Notes: generated by a model not told the origin, from the letters alone. DNA of 64,000 bases from Anaerofilum sp. An201 (GCF_002160015.1 NZ_NFJT01000003.1:1-64000), one strand, 5' to 3'. Positions 43,264-53,059 are shown, counted from the stretch's first letter. Translations and numbers: made by a program.

Positions 43264-43545
43264 ATGGAAGAACACAGCCCAAAACTGCCCGAAGCCGAAG
43301 GCATCGAAACTCCGCCGGACTGGATGATGAAAAAAATCATGCGCCTGTCCCCGGAACAGCAGAAAATGATGCGCCTGCTTTTTGGCTTGGAAGATGGCCG
43401 CCGCCGCACGATGCAGGAAGTGGCCGATGAATTTGGTGTGACACGTGAGCGCGTCCGCATGGTCTGGGACATAGTGCGGACAAGGCCGTGCTGCTGCTGC
43501 TTTACACACTACTGGGAGCGGTGCATGCGGCAGCTGGACGAGTAA
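43264..43545 (+). CDS. Small sigma-region-4-like protein
   Basis: A 93-residue protein. Its middle ([20 protein letters not shown], then VTRERVRM) closely matches sigma-70 region 4.2 of the rpoD product next door ([27 protein letters not shown]). The match then stops, and the tail is unrelated and cysteine-rich (RPCCCCF). No regions 2 or 3 are present, so it cannot act as a complete sigma factor. It could be a regulator that binds -35 DNA or RNA polymerase, or a decayed duplication. The start 43264 follows AAAGGAG; a GTG at 43255 is also in frame. Confidence 0.75.
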   Translation: MEEHSPKLPEAEGIETPPDWMMKKIMRLSPEQQKMMRLLFGLEDGRRRTMQEVADEFGVTRERVRMVWDIVRTRPCCCCFTHYWERCMRQLDE

Positions 43546-43624
43546 CGCCCGCGCTGCTTTTTTCAAATACAACATCCTGCCGACCTATCGGATAAATAAC
43601 GCATACAAAAAGGAGAACAACAAG

Positions 43625-44701
<1,077 letters not shown>

Positions 44702-44703
44702 TG

Positions 44704-44770
44704 CATAAGCCTTCCCCTGGCAGGGGAAGGCGCCCCGAAGGGGGCGGATGAGGTCGAAGCCTCTCCGTTG
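44704..44770. repeat. Interspersed repeat, copy after rpoD
   Basis: Matches the core of the repeat at 34731-34800: CCTTCCCC/GGGGAAGG stem-loop (44710-44730), a second stem CGCCCC/GGGGCG (44731-44746), then GGATGAGGTCGAAGC and TTGCACGAA. The second stem differs in sequence from that of the other copy but keeps pairing. The following 150 bp contain a degenerate second version (GCCTTCCCATTGCATGAA near 44878) and no gene. Confidence 0.65.
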
Positions 44771-44920
44771 CACGAATCTGCCGGTTGTATCGATAGCCTT
44801 CAGCCCTGCTTTGAAGAAATCTTTGCACCGAAGCCTGGGGAAGAAGTGCTTTTGCAGAGGTGTGTGCGAATCAGACGCCTTCCCATTGCATGAACCTGCC
44901 GGTTTCATCAATACCCCGTC

Positions 44921-44951
44921 GGCGCGGCATGTTGCCGCGCCGCATTTTTTT
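44921..44951 (+). terminator. Terminator downstream of rpoD
   Basis: A 9-bp GC-rich stem with a TGT loop (44921-44929 with 44933-44941), then seven T. Confidence 0.9.
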
Positions 44952-44961
44952 GCACAAAAAA

Positions 44962-44987
44962 TGAACCGCCCGGCCGCCCCGCTCGTA
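44962..44987 (+). promoter_or_regulatory. ECF-type promoter of the ECF sigma operon
   Basis: TGAACC (44962-44967), exactly 16 bp and CGTA (44984-44987). This matches the general ECF-sigma promoter pattern (TGAAAC, 16-17 bp, CGTA) and not sigma-A. It lies about 50 bp before an ECF sigma gene, so autoregulation is likely. Confidence 0.75.
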
Positions 44988-45035
44988 TAGTCAGGTGAAA
45001 GGCCTTTCAAAACGATACGAGGAGGTGACTGCCCT

Positions 45036-45524
45036 GTGCCCGGTACATTTGACGAAGCCATCGCCCGGCATGGTCCGCGGCTGTATGCGCTGTGCCGCCG
45101 TCTGTGCGGGAAGGAGTGGGAGGCACAGGACCTGTACCAGGAAACCTGGCTGCGCGCCTGGCGCTGCCGGCAGAAATACGACCCCGCCCGTCCGTTCGAG
45201 GCCTGGCTGTGCCGCATCTGCGTGAACCTGTTCCGCGACACGCTGCGAAGGCGCGCGGTGCTGCAGTTTTTCCCGTTCGTGCCGGAAAGCCCCGACGCTC
45301 CGCCGCTGCCCGCTCCGTCCGACGACCGGGACGAATACGCCGCCCTCCACGCCGCCGTGCGGGAGTTGCCCACACCGCAGCGGCTGGCGGTGACGCTGTA
45401 TTACTTCTGCGACAAGGATATACGCCAGACCGCGCTGCTGCTGGGGGTGCCGGAGGGAACGGTGAAATCCCGGCTGGCAAAGGCGCGCGCGACCCTGAAA
45501 AGGAGGTTGGAAACAGATGGATGA
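45036..45524 (+). CDS. ECF-family RNA polymerase sigma factor
   Basis: A 162-residue extracytoplasmic-function sigma factor with region 2 (about residues 5-70: DLYQETWLRAWR and PFEAWLCRICVNLFRD) and region 4 (about 105-158: LPTPQRLAVTLYYFCDKDI and GVPEGTVKSRLAKAR), and no regions 1 or 3. The start is GTG 45036 after AGGAGGTGACTGCCCT. It overlaps the next gene, a two-helix membrane protein, by 8 bp, as is typical for sigma/anti-sigma pairs. The signal it responds to is unknown. Confidence 0.92.
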   Translation: MPGTFDEAIARHGPRLYALCRRLCGKEWEAQDLYQETWLRAWRCRQKYDPARPFEAWLCRICVNLFRDTLRRRAVLQFFPFVPESPDAPPLPAPSDDRDEYAALHAAVRELPTPQRLAVTLYYFCDKDIRQTALLLGVPEGTVKSRLAKARATLKRRLETDG

Positions 45525-45825
45525 GCTGGATCGGATGCTGGAATTTTCCGCTCTGCCCACGCCGCCCCGTCTCACCGAAGCGGAGCTGCGGGAGCTGGAT
45601 GCCGCCCGCAAAAACCGCCTTGCGCTGCTGCTGGGCGCGGTGACCGCGGCGCTGTATATGCTGGCGCTGGCGGCGGCGGGGGTGTATGTGCTGCTCGAAT
45701 TTCCGCAGGCGGCAGGGTTTCTGCTGCTTGGGTCTGCGGGGCTGACGCTGTGCGGGCTTGTGCTGTGCGTATGGGTCCTGCTGCCCGGCCGCACAAATTG
45801 GATGAACACATTGATGGGAGGCTGA
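45517..45825 (+). CDS. Probable membrane anti-sigma factor
   Basis: A 102-residue protein with a cytosolic N-terminus of about 33 residues and two transmembrane segments (about 34-58 and 65-90). It overlaps the ECF sigma gene and its start has AGGAGG. Size, topology and coupling fit an anti-sigma factor that holds the sigma at the membrane, but no zinc-binding anti-sigma motif (HxxxCxxC) is present, so this is an inference from context. A zinc-ribbon membrane protein follows within 5 bp. Confidence 0.65.
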   Translation: MDELDRMLEFSALPTPPRLTEAELRELDAARKNRLALLLGAVTAALYMLALAAAGVYVLLEFPQAAGFLLLGSAGLTLCGLVLCVWVLLPGRTNWMNTLMGG

Positions 45826-45829
45826 TACT

Positions 45830-46315
45830 ATGTCTGTTACTGCATTGGTTTTTCTGCCGGTTTTCGTTCTGATCTTCGTGATCGCGATCCCCGTTCTGGT
45901 GGGCGTGCTGGTCTACAACGACGCCCGCCGCCGCGGGTTGCCGCCGCTGGCCTGGGCGCTGGTGGCCGCACTGGTGCCCAGCCTTCTGGGTCTGGTCGCC
46001 TACCTGGTGGTGTGCGCGGTGGGGCAGTTCCGGCGGTGCAGCGCCTGCGGGGCGCCGGTGCGCGGGGAATACACCGTCTGTCCCCAGTGCGGCGCGCAGC
46101 TGCACGCCCGGTGCGAGAGCTGCGGGGCGTCTGTGCAGCCGGGCTGGAAGGTGTGCGCCCGGTGCGGTGCGCCGCTGCCCGCGACCGCAGACGCCACGCT
46201 TCCCGCCGGCACAAACCAGAAAGCGCTGTGGACGGTCCTGGCCATCGTGGCGGTGCTGGTGGTGCTGTTTCTGGTGTTCATGTTCCTTCTGCTGATCGCG
46301 AATTTTGCGGTATAA
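45830..46315 (+). CDS. Zinc-ribbon membrane protein
   Basis: A 161-residue protein with two N-terminal transmembrane segments (about residues 4-28 and 40-63), two zinc ribbons (C70/C73/C84/C87 and C95/C98/C109/C112) and a C-terminal transmembrane segment (about 132-158). The first part resembles the PLDc-N-type membrane region. It is the third gene of the ECF operon and is probably a target of, or accessory to, the sigma response. Function unknown. Confidence 0.78.
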   Translation: MSVTALVFLPVFVLIFVIAIPVLVGVLVYNDARRRGLPPLAWALVAALVPSLLGLVAYLVVCAVGQFRRCSACGAPVRGEYTVCPQCGAQLHARCESCGASVQPGWKVCARCGAPLPATADATLPAGTNQKALWTVLAIVAVLVVLFLVFMFLLLIANFAV

Positions 46316-46325
46316 GCTGCCCGGT

Positions 46326-46358
46326 GCGGCGCGTCCTTTGCGGGGCGCGCCGCTTTTG
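46326..46358 (+). terminator. Terminator of the ECF operon
   Basis: An 8-bp GC stem (46326-46333 with 46346-46353), followed by TTTTG. Confidence 0.75.
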
Positions 46359-46371
46359 TGTATTCTGCCAT

Positions 46372-46401
46372 TTTACAAGCGGGTGCATTTCGTGGTACAC
46401 T
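46372..46401 (+). promoter_or_regulatory. Promoter of ftsK
   Basis: TTTACA (46372-46377), 18 bp and TACACT (46396-46401), about 90 bp before the gene. Confidence 0.7.
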
Positions 46402-46492
46402 ATAAGATACCCTACAAGGGCAGGACAGGCCTTTTGGGCCTGCATCGCTGCCGGAATCGGGGGTTGCGGCTGTAAAAAGGAGAGGATGGAAG

Positions 46493-49018
46493 ATGGCACA
46501 GCGGAAAAGGCCCGCCTCGCGCGCAAAGCGGGGCACAAAACGAAAACGCGCCCCCGCGCGGGACAACCGCGGCGCCAGCGTGGTATTGTTCGGCGCTGGT
46601 CTGGTGCTGCTGGTGCTGGCGCTGGTGCCGGGCCAGTCGGTGTGGCGGTGGCTGCACGATGTGCAGCGGGGCCTGCTGGGCCTGTGCAGCTGGCTGGTGG
46701 GCCCGTTCCTGATGTATCTGGCCGTCTGTATGGCGCGGGGGCAAAAGCTGGCGCCGCCCCTCATCAAGGGGATCCTGGTGATGCTGTTTGCCAGCGGCAC
46801 CTCGCTGGTCTTTTCGCCCACCTATTTTGAAGGTATGACCGGCGTGCAGGTGATCGCCGCCCTCTACGATACCGGATCTTCGGTGCTGGGCGGCGGCGTG
46901 CTGGGCATCTTCGGCTATCTGCTGCTGGCGCTGTGCGGCCGCCCGGCGGCCAACCTGCTGCTGCTGGTGCTGCTGGTCGTGGCGGTGATGCTGTTCACCG
47001 GCGTCACCCCGTCCGAGGTGTCCGACTGGACCAAAGCGCGCGCCGCCGGTGTGGGGCGCAGTGCGCGGGAATTCGCCACCGACCAGTCGGAGCGCGCCGC
47101 CGTCCGCCGGGCCGAGCGCGCCCAGCGCCGTCTGGACGCAGAGGCGCAGGAGCCGCCCGCGCCGCCCCACCGCAGCCAGAGCATCCGGGAGATGGACGCC
47201 CAGATCGCGGATGACCACTGGGCCGGAGAGGCGGCCGAACCCGCCGAGCCGGGGGAGAAGAACGATCCGCTGGCCGCTGTGCGGCATCTGTTCCGCCGCC
47301 CCAGCGTGGACATTCCGCTGGACGATGCGCTGGTCCGGCAGGAGCCGCCGGAGGAAACGCCGGCAGCCCCCGCCGAAGGACCGGTCCCCGCTCCTTCCGC
47401 CGACCCATCCGCCCAGCCGGAGGACGAGATCGTGCGCCTGATCCGCAAGGCGGTGAATGCAGGGGAGAAGCCCGCCCCGCCGTCCGCCCCGCAGCCGGAG
47501 CCTGCCCCCGAACCGCAGCCGGTCCCGGAGGCACAGGAGCCGTCCGCCTACCAGTACCCCCCCATCGACCTGTTCCAGCCCGCGCGCGACCCGGACGAAA
47601 AGGGCGTGCAGGAGGAGATGCGCCGCAACGCCGACACGCTGGTGAATACGCTGGAGAGCTTCGGCGTCAAGACCCGTGTGCTGGACATCAGCCGCGGGCC
47701 TGCCGTCACCCGGTATGAGCTGCAGCCGCTGGCGGGCGTGAAGATCAGCCGGATCACCGGCCTTTCGGACGACATCGCGCTGAACCTCGCCACCGCGGGC
47801 GTGCGCATCGAGGCCCCCATCCCCGGCAAACCGGCGGTGGGCGTCGAGATCCCCAACAAGCACCGCGCCACCGTCAGCCTGCGCAGCGTGCTGGAATCGC
47901 CCGCCTTCAACCAGAGCCGTGCTCCGCTCACCTTTGCGCTGGGCAAGGACATCACCGGCAACTGCCAGGTGGGCAATCTGGCCAAGATGCCCCATCTGCT
48001 CATCGCCGGCACCACCGGTTCGGGCAAATCGGTCTGTACCAACTCGATCATCCTCAGCTTCCTCTACCGGTGCAGCCCCAAGGTGCTGCGCATGATCCTG
48101 ATCGATCCCAAGATGGTGGAGTTCGCCCACTACAACGGCATCCCGCATCTGCTGATGCCGGTGGTCACCGAGCCGCGCAAGGCGGCGGGCGCCCTGGGCA
48201 CCGCCGTGGCCGAGATGGAAAAGCGCTACCATCTGCTGGCCGAGAACGGCGTGCCCAACATCGAGGAGTACAACGCTCTGGCCGAGATCGACGACAGCCT
48301 GGAAAAAATGCCGTATATCGTCATTGTCATCGATGAGCTGGCCGACCTGATGATGGTGGCCGGCAAGGAGGTGGAGGACTATATCTGCCGCCTGGCCCAG
48401 AAGGCGCGCGCGGCGGGCATGCACCTCATCATTGCCACCCAGCGCCCCAGCGTGGACGTCATCACCGGCCTCATCAAGGCCAACATCCCCAGCCGGGTGG
48501 CGCTGTCTGTGATGAGCCAGGTGGACAGCCGCACCATCCTCGACACCGCCGGCGCCGAAAAACTGCTCGGCTACGGCGATATGCTGTATATGCCGGTGGG
48601 CGTGAACAAGCCGGTGCGCGTGCAGGGCACCTTTGTCAGCTCGGGCGAGATCCGCGCGGTGATCGAGTTCATCAAGGCGCACTCGGCCAGCGATTACAGC
48701 CAGGAGATGATCGAGGAGATGGAAAAGCGCGCCGTTCCCGAAAAGAACGCCGAATCCTCCTCCGACGACGAGAGCGGCACCGATCCCATGTTCAAGACCG
48801 CCGTGGAGGTGGTCATCGACGCGGGGCAGGCCTCCACCAGCCTGCTGCAGCGCCGCTGCAAGCTGGGCTATGCCCGCGCCGCCCGCATCATGGACGAGAT
48901 GGAGCAGCTGCACATCATCGGTCCCTATGAGGGGGCCAAGCCCCGGCAGGTGCTCATCACCCGCCAGCAGTGGATCGAAATGACCATGAACAACGATCCC
49001 GTCCCCGACGAGATCTGA
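46493..49018 (+). CDS. ftsK: FtsK/SpoIIIE-family DNA translocase
   Basis: A septal DNA pump that clears chromosomal DNA from the closing septum. The 841-residue protein has a basic N-terminus, about four transmembrane segments (residues 20-170), a Pro/Ala/Glu-rich linker (to about 370), the alpha-beta motor with Walker A GTTGSGKS near residue 507 and Walker B VIDELADLM, and a C-terminal winged-helix gamma domain (from about 760) for sequence-directed loading. FtsK and SpoIIIE cannot be separated from the sequence alone. The start follows AAAGGAGAGGATGGAAG. Confidence 0.96.
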   Translation: MAQRKRPASRAKRGTKRKRAPARDNRGASVVLFGAGLVLLVLALVPGQSVWRWLHDVQRGLLGLCSWLVGPFLMYLAVCMARGQKLAPPLIKGILVMLFASGTSLVFSPTYFEGMTGVQVIAALYDTGSSVLGGGVLGIFGYLLLALCGRPAANLLLLVLLVVAVMLFTGVTPSEVSDWTKARAAGVGRSAREFATDQSERAAVRRAERAQRRLDAEAQEPPAPPHRSQSIREMDAQIADDHWAGEAAEPAEPGEKNDPLAAVRHLFRRPSVDIPLDDALVRQEPPEETPAAPAEGPVPAPSADPSAQPEDEIVRLIRKAVNAGEKPAPPSAPQPEPAPEPQPVPEAQEPSAYQYPPIDLFQPARDPDEKGVQEEMRRNADTLVNTLESFGVKTRVLDISRGPAVTRYELQPLAGVKISRITGLSDDIALNLATAGVRIEAPIPGKPAVGVEIPNKHRATVSLRSVLESPAFNQSRAPLTFALGKDITGNCQVGNLAKMPHLLIAGTTGSGKSVCTNSIILSFLYRCSPKVLRMILIDPKMVEFAHYNGIPHLLMPVVTEPRKAAGALGTAVAEMEKRYHLLAENGVPNIEEYNALAEIDDSLEKMPYIVIVIDELADLMMVAGKEVEDYICRLAQKARAAGMHLIIATQRPSVDVITGLIKANIPSRVALSVMSQVDSRTILDTAGAEKLLGYGDMLYMPVGVNKPVRVQGTFVSSGEIRAVIEFIKAHSASDYSQEMIEEMEKRAVPEKNAESSSDDESGTDPMFKTAVEVVIDAGQASTSLLQRRCKLGYARAARIMDEMEQLHIIGPYEGAKPRQVLITRQQWIEMTMNNDPVPDEI

Positions 49019-49038
49019 CCCCGAAAGGAGATACAGCC

Positions 49039-50997
49039 TTGCAGACCTACGAAAACAGCGGCTTTCTGCCCATCCACTTCGCCGATATGAAGGCGCGCGG
49101 GTGGGACCAGCCGGACTATGTGGTTGTCACCGGCGACGCCTACGTGGACCATCCCAGCTTTGGCCCCGCCATCATCAGCCGTATCCTGGAGGCCGAGGGC
49201 TTCCGGGTGTGCGTGCTGTCCCAGCCGGACTTCACCAGCTGTGAGAGCTTCCGGGAGTTCGGCCGCCCCCGCTGCGGCTTTTTCATCGGCGGCGGCAACG
49301 TGGACAGCATGGTGGCCCACTATTCGGTGGCCAAGGTGCGCCGCACCGAGGACGAATACACCCCCGGCGGCGTGATGGGCAAGCGCCCCGACCGCAGCGC
49401 CACCGTCTACACCCGCCTGGCCAAGCAGGCCTATCCCGACGTCCCGGTGATCCTGGGCGGCCTCGAGGCCAGCCTGCGCCGCTTTGCCCACTACGATTAC
49501 TGGATGGACACCGTCCTGCCCAGCATTTGCGAGGATTCCGGCGCCGACCTGGTGAGCTTCGGCATGTCGGAGCACCAGACCCGCGCCATCGCCCACCGCC
49601 TGGCCGACGGCGAACCGGTGCAGAGCATCACCGACGTGCGCGGCACCTGCTACATGACCGACTTCGCCCACCTGCCGGCCAGCTATGTGGAGTGTGCGGG
49701 CTTTCATAAGGTCAGCACCGACAAGACGGCCTACGCCCGCGCCACCCGCATCCAGATGGACAACCAGGACCCGGTCACCGGCCAGATCCTGGTGCAGAAG
49801 CAGAGGGAGCGGTACCTGGTGCAGAACCCGCCCGCAAAGCCGCTGAACCGCCCCCAGCTGGACGAGGTCTACGCGCTGCCCTTCACCCGCCGCTACCATC
49901 CCAGCTATGAAGCGCTGGGCGGGGTGCCGGCCATCAAGGAGGTGGAGTTCTCCATCATCCAGAACCGCGGCTGCTACGGCGGCTGCAACTTCTGCGCCAT
50001 CACGATGCACCAGGGGCGGCGGGTCACCAGCCGCAGCGCCGACAGCATCGTCAAAGAGGGCGAGCGGATCGCCGCCTCCCCCAATTTCAAGGGCTACATC
50101 CACGACGTGGGCGGCCCCACCGCCAACTTCCGCCTGCCCAGCTGCAAGGAGCAGATGACCAAGGGCATGTGCCAGGGCGGCAAAAAGTGCCTGGCGCCGT
50201 CGCCCTGTCCGCACCTGCTGGTGGACCACACCGAATATCTGTCCATCCTGCGCCGTCTGCGTGCCATCCCGGGCGTGAAAAAGGTGTTCATCCGCAGCGG
50301 CATCCGGTACGACTATCTGGTCTGGGACCCGGACGAGAGCTTTTTCCGCGAGCTGGTCAAACACCATGTGTCGGGCCAGCTGAAGGTCGCGCCGGAGCAC
50401 TGTGCGCCCGGCACGCTGGCCGCGATGGGCAAGCCGCCGATCGAGGTCTACAACCGCTTTTCCAAGCGCTTTTATGAGCTCACCAAACAGGCGGGCAAGC
50501 AGCAGTACCTGGTGCCCTACCTGATGAGCAGCCACCCCGGCAGCACCTTGAAGGACGCCGTCATCCTGGCGGAATATCTGTATAAAAACCACATCCGCCC
50601 CGAGCAGGTGCAGGATTTCTATCCCACGCCCGGCACCGTGTCCACCTGTATGTACTACACCGGCCTCGACCCCTACACCCTCAAGCCCATCTTTGTGGAA
50701 AAGACGGCGGAGGGCAAGGCGATGCAGCGCGCACTGCTGCAATACTATGAGCCGCGCAATGCCCACAAGGTGGCCGAAGCGCTGCGCAAGGTCCACCGCG
50801 AGGACCTCATCCCGCTGCTGGCCCCGGCCGCCCTGCGCGGGCAGAAAAAAACGGTGCAGCCGGTACTCGCGCCGCGCCAGACAACCCGGAAGGGAAACAC
50901 GCCCCGCAATCCGGTGGCGGTTCCCTGGAACAAGCACAAGCAAGGAGAGAAATCATGGCAAAAACCCGCCGTACCCGCAAAACGAAAAAAACGATAA
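49039..50997 (+). CDS. YgiQ-family radical SAM protein
   Basis: A 652-residue radical SAM protein of the YgiQ family, of unknown reaction. The N-terminal UPF0313-type region (ADMKARGWDQPDYVVVTGDA) precedes the radical-SAM motif CYGGCNFC near residue 315 and a DUF3362-like C-terminus ending in a basic tail. I place the start at TTG 49039, following AAAGGAGATACAGCC and 20 bp after ftsK; the frame continues upstream inside ftsK. Its 3' end overlaps the next gene by 43 bp. Confidence 0.92.
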   Translation: MQTYENSGFLPIHFADMKARGWDQPDYVVVTGDAYVDHPSFGPAIISRILEAEGFRVCVLSQPDFTSCESFREFGRPRCGFFIGGGNVDSMVAHYSVAKVRRTEDEYTPGGVMGKRPDRSATVYTRLAKQAYPDVPVILGGLEASLRRFAHYDYWMDTVLPSICEDSGADLVSFGMSEHQTRAIAHRLADGEPVQSITDVRGTCYMTDFAHLPASYVECAGFHKVSTDKTAYARATRIQMDNQDPVTGQILVQKQRERYLVQNPPAKPLNRPQLDEVYALPFTRRYHPSYEALGGVPAIKEVEFSIIQNRGCYGGCNFCAITMHQGRRVTSRSADSIVKEGERIAASPNFKGYIHDVGGPTANFRLPSCKEQMTKGMCQGGKKCLAPSPCPHLLVDHTEYLSILRRLRAIPGVKKVFIRSGIRYDYLVWDPDESFFRELVKHHVSGQLKVAPEHCAPGTLAAMGKPPIEVYNRFSKRFYELTKQAGKQQYLVPYLMSSHPGSTLKDAVILAEYLYKNHIRPEQVQDFYPTPGTVSTCMYYTGLDPYTLKPIFVEKTAEGKAMQRALLQYYEPRNAHKVAEALRKVHREDLIPLLAPAALRGQKKTVQPVLAPRQTTRKGNTPRNPVAVPWNKHKQGEKSWQKPAVPAKRKKR

Positions 50998-51929
50998 GCA
51001 TCGCAGCCGTGGTGGTGCTGGCCGTCCTGTGGGTGGCCGGCAACGCCGCCGCCTACACCCTGCGCACCGGCAGCTTTCCCACCATCGACCAGCTGCTGGG
51101 CCAGCTGGGGCTGTCGGATGCGCGCCCGGTGAGCGGCTCGATCCCCACCGAGGCCAGCCTGCACTTCATCGACGTGGGCCAGGGCGATTCCACCCTCATC
51201 CTCAGCGACGGCCATGCCTGCCTGGTGGACGCGGGCGAGGTCGACCAGGGCCAGACGGTGGTGAACTATCTGAACGCCGTGGGTGTGGACAAGCTGGATT
51301 ATCTGGTGATGACCCACCCGCATTCCGACCACATCGGCGGGATGCAAAAGGTGCTGGAACAGATGGAGGTGGACACCGTTCTGCTGCCCGACTTCACCCT
51401 CGCGCCCACCCCCACCACCAGCGTCTTTGAGCGCACCCTGAACGCCATCGACCAGAACGGCGCCGAGGCCGTCACCGCCCAGGCGGGCCAGATCTATCCG
51501 CTGGGCCAGGGCGAGTTCAAGGTGCTGGGCGCCGGGATCGAGACCGACGACTACAACAACCTGTCGCTGGTGCTGCGGTTCGACCTGCCGGGCGTCAGCC
51601 TGCTGTGCAGCGGCGACGCGGAGGCAGAGGTGGAGCGCGAACTGCTGAGCGAGGGCGCATGGCTGGGCGCGGATGTCTTTCAGGCAGGGCATCACGGGTC
51701 CTCCACCTCCAACTCGCCGGAGTTCGTGCAGGCCATTTCCCCCAGATACATGGTGGTATCCTGCGGGCAGGACAACTCCTACGGCCACCCGCACGCCGAA
51801 ACGCTGCAAACCGCCCGCCAGGTGGGCGCGGAGGTGCTGCGAACCGACGAGCTGGGCAGCATCGTGATCTATCCCGAAGGCAGCGCCCTGACGGTGGAGA
51901 CCACAGCGGAAGGGGATGCCGCCGCATGA
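50955..51929 (+). CDS. ComEC-like MBL-fold exported hydrolase
   Basis: A 324-residue protein with a basic start, one N-terminal transmembrane segment or signal anchor (about residues 14-34), then a metallo-beta-lactamase fold. Metal residues are visible in HPHSDHIGG near residue 121, SGDAEAE and GHHGSS. It resembles the C-terminal nuclease-like domain of ComEC as a stand-alone protein; such proteins may degrade DNA or other polymers outside the cell. The start lies within the 3' end of the YgiQ gene (43-bp overlap). It shares four bases with the DUF3006 gene. Confidence 0.9.
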   Translation: MAKTRRTRKTKKTISIAAVVVLAVLWVAGNAAAYTLRTGSFPTIDQLLGQLGLSDARPVSGSIPTEASLHFIDVGQGDSTLILSDGHACLVDAGEVDQGQTVVNYLNAVGVDKLDYLVMTHPHSDHIGGMQKVLEQMEVDTVLLPDFTLAPTPTTSVFERTLNAIDQNGAEAVTAQAGQIYPLGQGEFKVLGAGIETDDYNNLSLVLRFDLPGVSLLCSGDAEAEVERELLSEGAWLGADVFQAGHHGSSTSNSPEFVQAISPRYMVVSCGQDNSYGHPHAETLQTARQVGAEVLRTDELGSIVIYPEGSALTVETTAEGDAAA

Positions 51930-52147
51930 TGGTCCTGGACCGCATCGAGGAGGGCAAACTGGTCCTGCTGGACGACGCCGGGCACAAAACCGAGCTTCTG
52001 CCCGATGCGGTGTCCGGACCGTATGCCGAGGGGGATGTGATGGTCCCCGCGCCGGACGGCCGCTGGCAGGCAGACCCGGCCGCCACCGCACGGCGGCGGG
52101 AGCAGAACGCCCGGCTTTTGGAAAAGGTTTTGCGGCGCGGCCGATAA
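51926..52147 (+). CDS. DUF3006 family protein
   Basis: A 73-residue protein starting LDRIEEGKLVLLDDAG, the DUF3006 pattern. DUF3006 genes are often next to stand-alone ComEC-like MBL genes, as here (ATGA overlap), suggesting a functional pair. No catalytic residues are visible. The charged, arginine-rich C-terminus could bind nucleic acid. Function unknown. Confidence 0.82.
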   Translation: MMVLDRIEEGKLVLLDDAGHKTELLPDAVSGPYAEGDVMVPAPDGRWQADPAATARRREQNARLLEKVLRRGR

Positions 52148-52161
52148 AAGGCGCCGCTTTT
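52132..52161 (+). terminator. Terminator of the ftsK-to-DUF3006 operon
   Basis: A 7-bp stem (52132-52138 with 52151-52157) followed by TTTT. It overlaps the end of the DUF3006 gene. Confidence 0.6.
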
Positions 52162-52184
52162 GAGAGAGGAAAGGGAAAGAGAGT

Positions 52185-53042
52185 ATGTTCATTTCACGTT
52201 TGTACCAGCAGAAGGACTGCGTTTTTTCGCTGGAGGTGTTCCCGCCCAAGCAGGCGGCCAGCCTGGAAAAGCTGTACGGCAGCCTCGCGCAGATGGCGCA
52301 GCTGCACCCGGATTTCATCAGCGTCACCTACGGCGCGGGCGGCAGTGCACAGGGAGCCACCTGTGAGATCGCCGGCCATATTCAGAACCAGCTGGGCATC
52401 CCGGCGCTGGCGCACCTCACCTGTGTGGGGGCCACCCCGGCGGGCATCGGCGCGGTGCTGGACAGGCTGCACGGCGCGGGCGTCCACAATGTGCTGGCGC
52501 TGCGGGGCGACGCAAACCCCGACCTGCCCTTCAGCACCGACTACCCCCACGCCAGCCACCTGGCCGACGCCATCACCCGGCGCGGCGGGTTCTGCGTGGC
52601 GGGCGCCTGCTACCCCGAAGGCCACCCCGAAGCCCCCACCCTCGCGGCCGACGTGGAGAACCTGAAATACAAGGTGGACGCCGGCGCCGATGTGCTGGTG
52701 ACCCAGCTGTTTTTCGACAATGTACATTACTATCGGTTCCTGAACCTTGCCCGGAAAAAGGGCATCACGGTGCCGGTGTCGGCGGGCGTGATGCCCATCG
52801 TGAACCGCCGCCAGATCGAGCGCACGGTGGCGCTCTCCTCGGCCAGCCTGCCGCACGCGTTCACCAGGATGATCTCCCGCTGGCAGAACGACGAGCAGGG
52901 CCTGTTCGAGGCGGGCATCGAGTACGCGGTGGGCCAGCTGCGCGACCTGATCGAGAGCGGCGCCGACGGCGTGCATCTGTATGCCATGAACAACCCCACC
53001 GTCGCCGCCCGGGTGTATGAAGGCATCCGCGACCTGCTGTAA
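52185..53042 (+). CDS. metF: Methylenetetrahydrofolate reductase
   Basis: Reduces 5,10-methylene-THF to 5-methyl-THF with FAD, supplying the methyl group for methionine synthesis. The 285-residue TIM-barrel protein shows SLEVFPPK, SVTYGAGGS, LRGD near residue 108 and TQLFFDN. The start follows AGAGGAAAGGGAAAGAG. It is the first gene of metF-activation protein-metH, with spacings of 17 bp and then an overlap of 14 bp. The partner subunit MetV is not seen. Confidence 0.96.
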   Translation: MFISRLYQQKDCVFSLEVFPPKQAASLEKLYGSLAQMAQLHPDFISVTYGAGGSAQGATCEIAGHIQNQLGIPALAHLTCVGATPAGIGAVLDRLHGAGVHNVLALRGDANPDLPFSTDYPHASHLADAITRRGGFCVAGACYPEGHPEAPTLAADVENLKYKVDAGADVLVTQLFFDNVHYYRFLNLARKKGITVPVSAGVMPIVNRRQIERTVALSSASLPHAFTRMISRWQNDEQGLFEAGIEYAVGQLRDLIESGADGVHLYAMNNPTVAARVYEGIRDLL

Positions 53043-53059
53043 AAGGGGAGGGAAACGCC

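Noticed and set aside
46412-48913. Minus-strand frame of about 830 codons opposite ftsK
   Set aside because: Same artefact: GC-rich codon structure of ftsK leaves the antisense frame open; composition is not protein-like.
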